Source: Pseudomonas abieticivorans
GTDB lineage: Bacteria; Pseudomonadota; Gammaproteobacteria; Pseudomonadales; Pseudomonadaceae
Assembly: GCF_023509015.1 (NCBI RefSeq)
Contig: NZ_CP094975.1
Span: 5,635,501 to 5,699,500 of the forward strand
Length of the DNA: 64,000 nt
Direction of reading: 5' to 3'
In this document: positions 1 to 8,424 of the stretch, piece by piece
Position numbering within the stretch: position 1 is the first letter of the stretch
How the letters are laid out: every line of letters begins with the position of its first letter
The notes under the pieces: model-generated
Seen by the model: only the letters and a program-made list of their open reading frames with translations
What the model was told of the DNA's origin: nothing
The model's database searches: none
Translations under genes and position numbers: made by a program

Positions 1-95
1 GCCTTGCTTGATAGCAACTCGCTGTTTTAAAAAACATTTTTTTAACTTTTGCTTCCCAAGACCGGCGAATGCTGGTAAATTTGCGCCCACTCCAC

Positions 96-170
96 AGGGG
101 CGTCGCCAAGCGGTAAGGCAGCAGGTTTTGATCCTGCCATGCGTTGGTTCGAATCCAGCCGCCCCTGCCA
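96..170 (+). tRNA. tRNA-Gln (anticodon TTG)
   Basis: A 75-nt cloverleaf can be folded by eye. The acceptor arm AGGGGCG (96-102) pairs with CGCCCCT (160-166), followed by discriminator G and an encoded CCA. The anticodon stem GCAGG/CCTGC encloses the loop TTTTGAT, giving anticodon TTG, which reads CAA/CAG glutamine codons. The T arm carries GGTTCGAATCC. Length and shape match bacterial tRNA-Gln. A run of six T follows two bases after the CCA and may aid termination. Bases 1-95 upstream hold no gene I can support. Confidence 0.96.
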
Positions 171-248
171 TTTTTTCTTATGCTCATCCAGGCCACTCCC
201 TCCGGCCTCAGGTATTCTTCGATTGAAAACGATCAGAAGAGACGAGTA

Positions 249-1229
249 TTGATCCAGCACCGTTCAACCCGTCGTGACCCCGCGTCACCTGGCACCCCGA
301 CCACTCACGTCGGCTTCGTGCTGCTGGAACACTTTTCCTTGCCCGCGTTTACCCAGGCACTCGACACGCTCGTGACGGCCAACCTGCTCAGGCCCCAGTT
401 GTTCAATACCCAGACCCTGGGTTTGGACGGCGGGCAAGTGACCAGCGACCTGGGCCTGGTGATCCGCCCCGACACTGCCTTGAACCCTGCATTGCTGGGC
501 ACCCTGGACGTGCTGGTGGTGTGTGGCGGTTTTCGCACCGAGCTCAAGGCCAGCGAGGCACTCACGGCCCTGCTCAAGGGCGCGGCCCAGCGCGGCATCG
601 TCCTCGGTGGTTTGTGGAACGGCGCGTGGTTTTTGGGCCATGCCGGCCTGCTGGACGGCTACCGCTGCGTCATCCACCCCGAACATCGCCCGGCACTGGC
701 CGAGATCGCCCGTATCAGCCACGTCACCAGTGAGGCCTATGCGCTGGACCGCGATCGCATCACCGCCTCAAGCCCGGCCGGGGCCTTCAGCATGATGCTG
801 GAGTGGATCAAGGGCCTGCACGACAAGGCCTTGATCGAAGGCGTCGAGGACATCCTGGCGTTCGGTGAGTCGCGCTACCGGCGCATCACCCCCTCCAACA
901 CCCTGTCGGTGAGCCCGCCGCTGCGCGAGGTGATCAAGTTGATGGAGGCCAACCTGGAAGAGCCCTTGGAATTCGATCAACTGGCCGAATACGCCGGGCG
1001 TTCGCGCCGCCAGATCGAGCGGCTGTTCAAGGAGCAACTGGGTACCACGGCCCAGCGCCACTACCTGGAGCTGCGCATCATCGAGGCGCGCCGGCTGCTG
1101 CAATACACCGAGCTTGAAATGATCGACGTGCTGGTGGCCTGCGGCTTCGTATCGCCCAGCCATTTCAGCAAGTGCTACAGCGCCTACTTCGGTTATCGGC
1201 CCTCCAAGGAAACGCGGCTGGTGAAGTGA
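249..1229 (+). CDS. GlxA family transcriptional regulator (DJ-1/PfpI-like domain plus AraC HTH)
   Basis: Cytoplasmic DNA-binding regulator of about 326 residues. The N-terminal half (about 18-185) is a DJ-1/PfpI amidotransferase-like ligand domain beginning VGFVLLEHFSLPAF, as in GlxA/ArgR-type regulators. The C-terminal third is an AraC double helix-turn-helix, with RRQIERLFKEQLG and the typical ending GFVSPSHFSKCYSAYFGYRPS. The open frame extends back to 144, but that start lies inside the tRNA. A TTG at 249 preceded by AGAAGAGA fits the family's usual length and is preferred; an ATG at 180 is the alternative. The ligand is unknown. A Rid-family gene follows after 27 bp, so nitrogen-compound sensing is possible but unproven. 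Confidence 0.88.
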   Translation: MIQHRSTRRDPASPGTPTTHVGFVLLEHFSLPAFTQALDTLVTANLLRPQLFNTQTLGLDGGQVTSDLGLVIRPDTALNPALLGTLDVLVVCGGFRTELKASEALTALLKGAAQRGIVLGGLWNGAWFLGHAGLLDGYRCVIHPEHRPALAEIARISHVTSEAYALDRDRITASSPAGAFSMMLEWIKGLHDKALIEGVEDILAFGESRYRRITPSNTLSVSPPLREVIKLMEANLEEPLEFDQLAEYAGRSRRQIERLFKEQLGTTAQRHYLELRIIEARRLLQYTELEMIDVLVACGFVSPSHFSKCYSAYFGYRPSKETRLVK

Positions 1230-1256
1230 ATTAATCCCCCATTGCTAGAGACTCCC

Positions 1257-1637
1257 ATGGCTAACCACGACATCACCTTCATTCCCGATCCGGATGCGCA
1301 ATCCATCTCCTCAGACGTCGCAGGTTTCGCCGGCCTGCTGGTGTCCACCCAGATCCCTACCCACACCGACGGCAGCCTGGAGCTGGGTGACATCACTGCG
1401 CAGAGCGAGTGCACCCTGCAAGCGCTCAAGCTGGCCCTGGAAAAGGCCGGCAGTGGCATGGACCGGGTGCTGCACCTGACCATCTACCTCACCGACATGG
1501 CCGACCGTGCAGCGTTCAACCTGGTGTACCAGCGCTTCTTCGCCAAGCCGTGGCCGGTGCGGGCCGCCGTGGGCGTTGCCGCCCTGGCGGTGGAAGGGAT
1601 GCGCGTGGAAGTGACGGCGATGGCGGCCAAGGGCTGA
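1257..1637 (+). CDS. RidA family protein (enamine/imine deaminase fold)
   Basis: A 126-residue protein of the YjgF/YER057c/UK114 family. RidA members hydrolyse reactive 2-aminoacrylate-type enamines released by PLP enzymes; other subfamilies act in catabolic pathways. The conserved arginine lies in the motif PVRAAVGVAAL, and the preceding HLTIYLTDMADRAAFN is a family hallmark. The ATG at 1257 (MANHD) is chosen over an in-frame TTG 15 bp upstream. It lies 27 bp after the GlxA-type regulator and is probably co-transcribed. The sequence is a Rid subfamily member rather than obviously archetypal RidA, so no symbol is given. Confidence 0.9.
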   Translation: MANHDITFIPDPDAQSISSDVAGFAGLLVSTQIPTHTDGSLELGDITAQSECTLQALKLALEKAGSGMDRVLHLTIYLTDMADRAAFNLVYQRFFAKPWPVRAAVGVAALAVEGMRVEVTAMAAKG

Positions 1638-1664
1638 GGGGCGCTTGGCACTCGCGCAGGCCCA

Positions 1665-2504
1665 TCAATCCAGATCAGCGGCCTCATGCCGCTCCGGCAC
1701 CTGGTTGGGCTCATCACCCCAGGTGCGGTTGACCCGCATGCCGCGCTTGACCGCCGGCCGGTTGGCGATGACTTCGGCCCAGCGCTGCACATGGGTGTAT
1801 TCGTGCGCCGCGAGGAATTGGGCCGCCGAGTAGACGGTGCCGCGCACCAGTTGGCCGTACCAGGCCCACACCGCGATGTCGGCGATGGTGTAGTGCTCGC
1901 CTGCCAGGTAAGGGCTCTGGGCCAGGCGCCGATCCAGCACGTCCAGTTGACGCTTGGCTTCCATGGTGAAGCGATTGATCGCGTACTCGATTTTCTCCGG
2001 CGCATACACATAGAAGTGCCCGAAACCACCGCCCAGGTACGGCGCGGCGCCCATTTGCCAGAACAGCCAGTTCAGGGTTTCGGTGCGCCCGGCGAGGTCC
2101 TCGGGCAGGAACTGACCGAATTTTTCGGCCAGGTACAACAGGATCGAGCCGGACTCGAACACCCGGATCGGCGGCGTGGCGCTGCGGTCGAGCAGGGCAG
2201 GGATCTTGGAGTTCGGGTTGATGCCGACGAAGCCACTGCCAAACTGGTCGCCTTCGTTGATGCGGATCAGCCAGGCGTCGTACTCGGCATCACTGTGCCC
2301 CAGCGCCAGCAACTCCTCCAGGAGGATGGTGACCTTGATGCCGTTGGGCGTGGCCAACGAATAGAGCTGCAGCGGGTGCTTGCCCACCGGCAGTTCTTTC
2401 TCGTGGGTGGGGCCGGCGGTGGGCCGGTTGATGCTGGCAAACTGGCCGCCCGAGGGCGCGTCGTTGTGCCAGACCGTGGGGGGGACGTAGGCGGTTTTGC
2501 TCAT
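1665..2504 (-). CDS. yghU: Glutathione S-transferase family protein, YghU type
   Basis: A 279-residue GST-fold enzyme. E. coli YghU has disulfide-bond reductase activity and binds two glutathiones. The opening MSKTAYVPPTVW, the linker HPLQLYSLATPNGIKVTILLEE and the cis-proline loop NPNSKIPALLD with ESGSILLYLAEKFG define the thioredoxin-fold half. The C-terminal all-helical domain carries GGGFGHFYVYAPEKIEYAINR, typical of this subfamily. The reading frame continues far upstream, but the YghU N-terminus fixes the ATG at 2504; the upstream part is antisense shadow of the amidase gene. It is transcribed divergently from that amidase. Confidence 0.92.
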   Translation of the reverse strand: MSKTAYVPPTVWHNDAPSGGQFASINRPTAGPTHEKELPVGKHPLQLYSLATPNGIKVTILLEELLALGHSDAEYDAWLIRINEGDQFGSGFVGINPNSKIPALLDRSATPPIRVFESGSILLYLAEKFGQFLPEDLAGRTETLNWLFWQMGAAPYLGGGFGHFYVYAPEKIEYAINRFTMEAKRQLDVLDRRLAQSPYLAGEHYTIADIAVWAWYGQLVRGTVYSAAQFLAAHEYTHVQRWAEVIANRPAVKRGMRVNRTWGDEPNQVPERHEAADLD

Positions 2505-2545
2505 GAATAAGGGTCCTGCACGCGAGGGTGGAGGTGGCGAGATGG

Positions 2546-2565
2546 CCGAACAGGCCGCTGTTCGG
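2546..2565. promoter_or_regulatory. Inverted repeat in the yghU/amidase divergent promoter region
   Basis: CCGAACAG-GCCG-CTGTTCGG has perfect 8-bp arms with a 4-nt spacer. It sits about midway in the 102-bp gap between the divergent starts at 2504 and 2607. Its position suits an operator shared by both genes, but the cognate regulator is unknown and a simple mRNA hairpin is also possible. Confidence 0.4.
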
Positions 2566-2606
2566 ATAAGCTCAACCACAGAAAATGCCGTGCAAAGAGA
2601 ATAACC

Positions 2607-4355
2607 ATGAATACCCCCCTTCAGACAAGTGAAGCTGGCACTGCCCGCAGCATCGAAGTGACCGAAGCCACCATCGCGCAATTGCGTGCCGCGCTCGAAA
2701 CCGGCCAGGCCACGGCCGTCGAACTGGTGCAGGCCTACCTTGCCCGTGTCGACGCCTACGACGCTGCCGACACGCCCACCGCCCTCAACGCCGTGGTGGT
2801 GCGCAACCCGGCGGCGCTCGATGAGGCGCGGGCGTCCGATGCCCGTCGTGCCCAAGGCCAAACCCTGGGGCCGCTGGATGGCATCCCCTACACCGCCAAG
2901 GACAGCTACCTGGTGAAAGGGCTGACCGCAGCCTCCGGCAGCCCGGCCTTCGCCAAGCTGGTGGCGCAACGTGATGCCTTTACTGTCGAACGCTTGCGCG
3001 CCGGCGGGGCGATCTGCCTGGGCAAGACCAATATGCCGCCCATGGCCAACGGTGGCATGCAGCGCGGTGTGTACGGCCGAGCCGAAAGCCCCTACAACGC
3101 GGCGTACCTGACGGCGCCCTTTGCCTCGGGTTCCTCCAACGGCGCGGGCACGGCCACCGCGGCCAGCTTCGCAGCCTTTGGCCTGGCCGAAGAAACCTGG
3201 TCCAGCGGCCGGGGCCCGGCGTCCAACAACGGGCTGTGCGCCTACACGCCGTCGCGTGGGGTGATCTCGGTACGCGGCAACTGGCCGTTGACGCCGACCA
3301 TGGACGTGGTGGTGCCTTACGCGCGCACCATGGCCGACCTGCTGGAGGTGCTTGACGTCGTCGTCGCCCAAGACCCCGACACCCGTGGCGACCTGTGGCG
3401 CCTGCAACCCTGGGTGCCCATCCCCAGCGTGGCGTCGGTGCGCCCCGCCTCGTACCCGGCGCTGGCGGCGGGCACCGAGGCGCTGGCGGGCAAGCGCTTT
3501 GGCGTGCCGCGCATGTTCATCAACGCCGACCCCGCGGCGGGCACCTCCGAGGCCCCCGGTATCGGTGGCCCAACCGGGCAGCGGATCAACACCCGCGCTT
3601 CGGTGATCGCGCTGTGGGAGGCCGCACGCAAGGCCATCCAGGCGGCCGGTGGCGAAGTGGTCGAGGTCGACTTCCCGCTGGTGTCCAACTGCGAGGGCGA
3701 TCGCCCCGGTGCGCCGACGGTGTTCAATCGTGGCCTGGTGAGCCCGGAGTTTCTTCACCATGAGCTATGGGACCTGTCGGCCTGGGCGTTCGATGAGTTC
3801 CTGCAGGCCAACGCCGATCCGCATTTGAACCGCCTGGTGGACGTGGACGGTTTGAAGATATTCCCGCACGACCCCGGCACCTTGCCCAACCGCGAGGGCG
3901 ACCTGGCGGCGGGCATGGATGAGTACGTGCGCATGGCCGAGCGCGGCATCACGCCGTGGGACCAGATCACCACGCTGCCCGATGGCCTGCGGGGGCTTGA
4001 ACAAACGCGCCGCCTGGACCTTGAAGACTGGATGGACACGCTCAAGCTCGATGCCGTGCTGTTCCCGACCGTGGCAGACGTGGGCCCGGCGAACGCCGAC
4101 GTGCACCCCGAATCGGCAGACATCGCCTGGAGCAATGGCGTGTGGGTAGCCAACGGCAACCTCGCCATCCGCCACCTGGGGGTGCCAACCGTCACGGTGC
4201 CCATGGGAGTGATGTCTGACATCGGCATGCCGGTCGGCCTTACGTTTGCTGGCCGCGCCTACGATGATTCGGCGCTGTTGCGTTATGCCGCAGGGTTCGA
4301 GTCGACGGGTAGCAAGCGGCTTGTGCCACCCCGTACCCCCGCCCTGAAGCACTAA
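2607..4355 (+). CDS. Amidase signature family hydrolase
   Basis: A 582-residue amidase (AS family). These enzymes hydrolyse carboxylic amides with a Ser-cisSer-Lys triad. The Lys is in DGIPYTAKDSY (K98), the cis-Ser is in FASGSSNGAG (about S176) and the nucleophile is in WSSGRGPASNNG (about S200). The last motif differs from the usual GGSIRxPA, though the key Ser and R-x-PA remain. No signal peptide is seen, so it is cytoplasmic. The physiological amide is not predictable. The start at 2607 has AGAGA about 8 nt upstream. A REP pair follows 18 bp after the stop. Confidence 0.9.
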   Translation: MNTPLQTSEAGTARSIEVTEATIAQLRAALETGQATAVELVQAYLARVDAYDAADTPTALNAVVVRNPAALDEARASDARRAQGQTLGPLDGIPYTAKDSYLVKGLTAASGSPAFAKLVAQRDAFTVERLRAGGAICLGKTNMPPMANGGMQRGVYGRAESPYNAAYLTAPFASGSSNGAGTATAASFAAFGLAEETWSSGRGPASNNGLCAYTPSRGVISVRGNWPLTPTMDVVVPYARTMADLLEVLDVVVAQDPDTRGDLWRLQPWVPIPSVASVRPASYPALAAGTEALAGKRFGVPRMFINADPAAGTSEAPGIGGPTGQRINTRASVIALWEAARKAIQAAGGEVVEVDFPLVSNCEGDRPGAPTVFNRGLVSPEFLHHELWDLSAWAFDEFLQANADPHLNRLVDVDGLKIFPHDPGTLPNREGDLAAGMDEYVRMAERGITPWDQITTLPDGLRGLEQTRRLDLEDWMDTLKLDAVLFPTVADVGPANADVHPESADIAWSNGVWVANGNLAIRHLGVPTVTVPMGVMSDIGMPVGLTFAGRAYDDSALLRYAAGFESTGSKRLVPPRTPALKH

Positions 4356-4373
4356 CCCAGCCGCGTCACCGTC

Positions 4374-4464
4374 TGTAGGAGCGGATTGATCCGCGAAAAG
4401 ATCGCCTCGGTTTGCCTGATGTACCCGTGGCAATTTTTTCGCGGATAAATCCGCTCCTGCGGGA
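4374..4464. repeat. REP doublet (inverted pair)
   Basis: Two inverted copies of a Pseudomonas REP, GTAGGAGCGGATTGATCCGC (4375-4394) and its reverse-complement-like partner CGCGGATAAATCCGCTCCTG (4440-4459), flank a 45-bp spacer. Such REPINs are non-autonomous elements moved by RAYT transposases. None is encoded in this window. Confidence 0.85.
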
Positions 4465-4542
4465 GGGGCGGTGCACATTTGACAGCTTCCAAGTCCAGTC
4501 AGACGAATCCATCGCCCCTGCGTTCGAATGGATACCGTTTAG

Positions 4543-5074
4543 CAGGTCAATAAAAACAGCTACAGATGGACCATCTGCACGCTGTTGTTCGTCGCCATCG
4601 GCATCAACTACATCGATCGCCAGATGATCGGTATTCTCAAACCCACCCTCGCCGCTGAACCCAAGTGGTCGGAAACCGACTACGCCAGCATCGTGTTCTG
4701 GTTCCAGTGCGCCTACGCCATTGGCTTTTTGACCTTCGGGCGGGTAATCGACAAGGTCGGCGTGCGCATCGGTTACGCGCTGGCGTTTACCTTGTGGACA
4801 CTGGCCAGCATTGGCCATGGCATCGTCCACAGCGTCACGCAGTTCGCCTTGGCGCGCTTTGCCTTGGGCCTCGGTGATCGGTATCGGTGGCACGGCCGGT
4901 GCCATGGGCGGCATGCTGATGACCACCTACAACGGCTACATCCTGGAGGTGTTCAAGTCCTACCAGCCGATCTTCATCGTGGCCGGTAGCGCCTACCTGG
5001 TGGCGATCGTGGTGATCCATCTGCTGACGCCGCACCTCAAGCCCGTGGCCGCCGAGCGTTTGCTCAAGCTGTAA
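4543..5074 (+). pseudogene. Decayed MFS transporter (hexuronate/ExuT-like), internal deletion
   Basis: The frame from 4543 reads as an MFS sugar-acid transporter N-terminus: YRWTICTLLFVAIGINYIDR, then IVFWFQCAYAIGFLTFGRVIDKVGVRIGY up to about 4875. It then jumps frame to a typical MFS C-terminus (VIGIGGTAGAMGGMLMTTYN through IFIVAGSAYLVAIVVIHLLTPHLKP, stop at 5074). Roughly 100 plus 65 residues remain of a family protein near 430, so most of the central transmembrane helices are missing. No ATG or GTG lies upstream of YRWTIC in the frame, so the start is also lost. It cannot make a working transporter. Confidence 0.85.
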
Positions 5075-5188
5075 ACGCCCGCAAGGGGCAAAGGTGCAGA
5101 TTTGCCAACCCTGGCTCCGGCACTTTGCCCCCTAACGCCATGCCTGGCCGTGCTACAACATGGCCAGTTCAACGCATGGAAACGCCAT

Positions 5189-6373
5189 ATGACCAACGCC
5201 CGCCCAGCCACCGTCCGATTCGGCGCCTTCTGCGTCGCCAGCTTCCTGCTGTCCATCGCCTATGGTGCGACGTTCCTGCTGTCATTGCTGATCGCCTCCC
5301 TGGGCGGCAACGAAGGCCAGGCCGGGCAGGTATTTGCCGTGGCCATGGTCAGTACGTTGGCCGCGGTGCTCGGCTCCGGGCACCTGATGCAGCGCTGGGG
5401 CGCGGCGCGCTGTATCACCTTGGGCGCCGCTTGCCTGGTGCTGGCCTCGCTGGGGTTTGCCCAGGTTTCGGATTTGGGCCCGGCCCTGTGGGTGTGTGGC
5501 CTGTTGCTGGGGGTGGGCTGGGGCTTGTTCTACACGGTGGGGCCGATCATGGTCGCGGCCATGATCGAGCCGGCCCGGCGCACCCACTGCTTCGCGCTGT
5601 TGTCGGGCAGCATGTTGACTGGCATTGGCAGTGGCCCGCTGGCGGGTAAACTGGCCAGCCATTTCGGCTTTGCAGTGCAATCGGCATTCTATTGCGCGGC
5701 GCTGGCAGCGGCATTGGGCGGCCTGTATTTCTGGCAGTTGGGCGGCGGGCAACGGCCTGCCGGGCGGGTGGAAATCAGCCTGGCGTCGGCCGCCAAAGTG
5801 TTGTGTTCGCGCAGTGCCTGGTCAATTTTGCTGGTGGGCCTGGGCGGGGCGATCTTCGGCGGCCTGGGCAGTTTCCAGACCAGCTACGCGCACAGCCTGG
5901 GGCTCGACTACTCGCTGTTTTTCATGGGCTTCATGGGTGCGGCCATTGGCTGCCGTTTACTGATTGCCGGGTGGGTGGTCAAGCGTGATCCGCTCGCCAC
6001 CAGTGCGCTGTTGACCGGGCTGATGCTGATTGCCGTGACCGGGTTCGGTAGCTGGGTGCACGGCAGCCTGGGTTACATCTTGACCGCCGCCTTGCTGGGC
6101 ATCGGCTATGGCCTGAACTATTCGGTGATCAACGGCCTGGCGGCCAACGAGGCGCCCCCGGGGCTGACTGCGCAAGCCTTGTTGCTGTTCAGCCTGGCCT
6201 ACTTCATCGGCGTGTTCGGCTACCCCTTCCTCGCCGGCAAGCTGATCAGCGAGGGTGGGGTCCAGGGCTTGCTGCTCAGCGTCAACCTGATCGCTTTGCT
6301 GGTGTGGCTGGTCAGCCTAGGCCGCTGGCTGGGCGGGCTGTTTGGCCGCGCAGGGGCGGCCTCCAACCCCTAG
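5189..6373 (+). CDS. MFS transporter
   Basis: An inner-membrane secondary transporter of about 394 residues with around 12 hydrophobic helices and no signal peptide. The frame opens further upstream, but the ATG at 5189 (MTNARPATVRFGAF) has GGAAA 6-7 nt before it and starts just ahead of the first helix. The loop between helices 2 and 3 reads GSGHLMQRWGAARC, the MFS motif A position in degenerate form. The substrate cannot be predicted. It stands alone between the decayed MFS gene and a convergent ABC ATPase. Confidence 0.85.
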   Translation: MTNARPATVRFGAFCVASFLLSIAYGATFLLSLLIASLGGNEGQAGQVFAVAMVSTLAAVLGSGHLMQRWGAARCITLGAACLVLASLGFAQVSDLGPALWVCGLLLGVGWGLFYTVGPIMVAAMIEPARRTHCFALLSGSMLTGIGSGPLAGKLASHFGFAVQSAFYCAALAAALGGLYFWQLGGGQRPAGRVEISLASAAKVLCSRSAWSILLVGLGGAIFGGLGSFQTSYAHSLGLDYSLFFMGFMGAAIGCRLLIAGWVVKRDPLATSALLTGLMLIAVTGFGSWVHGSLGYILTAALLGIGYGLNYSVINGLAANEAPPGLTAQALLLFSLAYFIGVFGYPFLAGKLISEGGVQGLLLSVNLIALLVWLVSLGRWLGGLFGRAGAASNP

Positions 6374-6422
6374 CCCATCGAGCAGGCCTGATGAGCGGTG
6401 CGCGTCAGGCGCGCCGTCTCAT

Positions 6423-7196
6423 TCACGCATGCCAGCACCGATACCAGCCGTCCTGCTCGCTGACCTGCAACTGGGTGCCGTACAGCTCGGACAGTTGCGC
6501 GCTGGTCAGTACCTGGGCCTTGGGCCCGTCGGCGACGACCCGGCCGTGGTTGATGAGCACCACCCGGTCGATCTCGGGGATGATTTCGTCGATGTGGTGG
6601 GTGGTGATGATCATCGCCCGTTGTTCATGGCAGAAGTCGCGCATCAGCGTCAGCAACCCCAGGCTTGCGCCCATGTCCAGGCCGCTGGTGGGTTCGTCCA
6701 ATATCAGCGCCTGTGGGCTGTGGGCCAGGGCGCGGGCCAGTAGCAAGCGGCGTTTCTGGCCGGTGGACAGGCGTTGGAACATGCGTTGCTCATCGACGTC
6801 CATGCCCAGTTGGCCGAGCAAGTCGCGGGCGCGGGCAATCTGCTCGGCAGTGGGTTGCAGGTGGGCGTGGGCGCCCATGGCACCGAAAAAGCCCGAGAGC
6901 ACCACGTCCAGCGCCGACGTGTAGGGGGTGTAGTCTTCCTGCATGTCCTGGGACACGAAGCCGATCTTGCTGCGCAAGTCCCACAGGTTGACGGTCTGCT
7001 GGCCGAACAGCGTCAGTGAGCTGTCGGGGCGCTCCACCGGGTAGAGCTCGCGGTTGATCAATTTGAGCAGGGTGCTTTTGCCGGCGCCGTTGGGGCCCAG
7101 GATGGCGACGCGCTCCTGGTAGTCAATCTTCAGCGACACCCGGTCGAATACGCGGGTTTGTTGTTGGTAGGCGGTGACGTTGTTCAACTCGATCAT
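6423..7196 (-). CDS. Stand-alone ABC transporter ATP-binding protein
   Basis: A 257-residue ATPase with Walker A GPNGAGKST, signature LSTGQKRRL, Walker B LILDEPTSGLD and an H-loop histidine in TTHHIDE. A partner permease is not encoded nearby, so the transported compound is unknown; this YlmA-like type is often found alone. The ATG at 7196 (MIELNNVTAY) is chosen because the family starts just before the first beta strand. The longer frame to 7268 adds an unrelated tail. It is transcribed divergently from the AfsA-like gene, with 190 bp between starts. Confidence 0.88.
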   Translation of the reverse strand: MIELNNVTAYQQQTRVFDRVSLKIDYQERVAILGPNGAGKSTLLKLINRELYPVERPDSSLTLFGQQTVNLWDLRSKIGFVSQDMQEDYTPYTSALDVVLSGFFGAMGAHAHLQPTAEQIARARDLLGQLGMDVDEQRMFQRLSTGQKRRLLLARALAHSPQALILDEPTSGLDMGASLGLLTLMRDFCHEQRAMIITTHHIDEIIPEIDRVVLINHGRVVADGPKAQVLTSAQLSELYGTQLQVSEQDGWYRCWHA

Positions 7197-7386
7197 GGAG
7201 GTGCATTCCGCAGGGCTTTGGCCGGTATTGAAGCAATCGGGCGCGCTGATTGCAATCGCGCCGGGCACCTGGCAGGGCGCCGGTGTGTATGACGTTTCCT
7301 ATTAGTGCTTGGGAATGGTAGGGCTTTTTATGCCCTTGAATTGGTACAGACTTTGTTCCTGATCGCTTTTCAGGAGGCTGCTGCCC

Positions 7387-8424
7387 ATGTCCCAATCGCC
7401 TGTTTCAAGCCCGGTCGTCGCGGGCTTCATCAACCCCTCGCTGCTCATCGAGTGCGAGAACACCGTGCCGCGCAGCATGGTCCACCGCGCGGCCGTCAGC
7501 GAGGTGTTCCTGACCGGCGCGGTGCTGGCAGGCGAGGGGCATTTTCGCTGCATGGCCCAGTTGCCGCGCACCCACAGCTATTTCAGCGAACACAGCCAGC
7601 GCCACGCGCACTACGACATGTTATTGCTGCTGGAGGTGTTTCGGCAGGCGTCGATCTATATCTCCCATGCGTTCCTTAACGTCAGCGCCCAGGACAAGTT
7701 TATCTACTTGGACAGCGTCACCCACGTCACCGAGCGCAATGCCTTGGCGGTGGGCGAGCGCCCGGCGCTGGCGCTGATCGAGGTGTGGGTGGTGGACCAC
7801 CACTGGCGCCATGGCGTGCGCAGCGGCGTCACGCTGAACATGGCACTGAGCATCGATGGCCAGGTGGCGGCCCGCCACGAAGGCATGAGCATCCGCTGGA
7901 TGGCCGGCGCGGCCTGGGCCAGGATGCGGGCCCGCGGGCAGGCAATGGTGCCAGTGGGGGCCGATGGCGTGGCGCAACTGCCGGTGCCGATGCGCCCATC
8001 CGCCGTTGCTCGCCAGGTGTCGAGCAACGTGGTGCTGGGCCGTGACGTGGCCCAGGGGCCCGGCACGCTGGTGGCGACATTGCGAGTGGACCGCACGCCC
8101 CCGGCGATTTTCGACCACCCGCTGGACCATATACCGGGCATGTTGTTGCTCGAAGGCTTTCGTCAAATGGCACTGGTGGCGGCCCAACGGCACTTGCAGA
8201 TAAGCCCCGAAACCTTGGCGCTGTCACGTTGCGAGGTAGCGTTCAGGTGCTTTGGCGAGTTTGCATTACCGACCCAGGTACGTTGCCACCTTGCCTCCTT
8301 GGCGCACGATGAGCAGGGGCGCGTGAGCGTGGCCTTGGACATCGTGCAGGGCGGCGCGGTGCTCGCCACCGCAGCGCTTGAACTGCTACCGGTGCCGGCC
8401 CGGGTTGGCGGGGGTGAGCAATGA
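7387..8424 (+). CDS. AfsA-family protein (putative gamma-butyrolactone/butenolide synthase)
   Basis: A 345-residue protein with two tandem AfsA domains. In Streptomyces, AfsA/ScbA/MmfL condense a beta-ketoacyl chain with dihydroxyacetone phosphate, the committed step to A-factor-like hormones. Repeat 1 has VHRAAVSEVFLTGA (about 32-45) and MLLLLEVFRQASIYISHA (78-95). Repeat 2 has DHPLDHIPGMLLLEGFRQMA (243-262). The paired E-x-x-R-Q motifs (E83/R86/Q87 and E256/R259/Q260) are those expected at the active site. AGGAGG lies 9 nt before the ATG. The stop overlaps the next start (ATGA), coupling it to an HAD phosphatase. The family call is firm; the product is inferred. Confidence 0.85.
   Translation: MSQSPVSSPVVAGFINPSLLIECENTVPRSMVHRAAVSEVFLTGAVLAGEGHFRCMAQLPRTHSYFSEHSQRHAHYDMLLLLEVFRQASIYISHAFLNVSAQDKFIYLDSVTHVTERNALAVGERPALALIEVWVVDHHWRHGVRSGVTLNMALSIDGQVAARHEGMSIRWMAGAAWARMRARGQAMVPVGADGVAQLPVPMRPSAVARQVSSNVVLGRDVAQGPGTLVATLRVDRTPPAIFDHPLDHIPGMLLLEGFRQMALVAAQRHLQISPETLALSRCEVAFRCFGEFALPTQVRCHLASLAHDEQGRVSVALDIVQGGAVLATAALELLPVPARVGGGEQ

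Noticed and set aside
96..170. tRNA-Gln as an integration site for a genomic island
   Set aside because: No integrase gene and no second copy of the tRNA 3' end was noticed in the window.
144..248. Upstream start of the GlxA-type regulator
   Set aside because: It would begin inside the tRNA-Gln gene; the TTG at 249 has a ribosome-binding site and gives family length.
2505..3761. N-terminal extension of the yghU frame into the amidase gene
   Set aside because: It is antisense to conserved amidase sequence and the YghU family starts at 2504.
7310..7325. GG-N10-GC upstream of the AfsA-like gene considered as a sigma54 promoter
   Set aside because: TGGGAATGGTAGGGCT keeps the spacing but lacks the TTGC -12 element, so chance is likelier.
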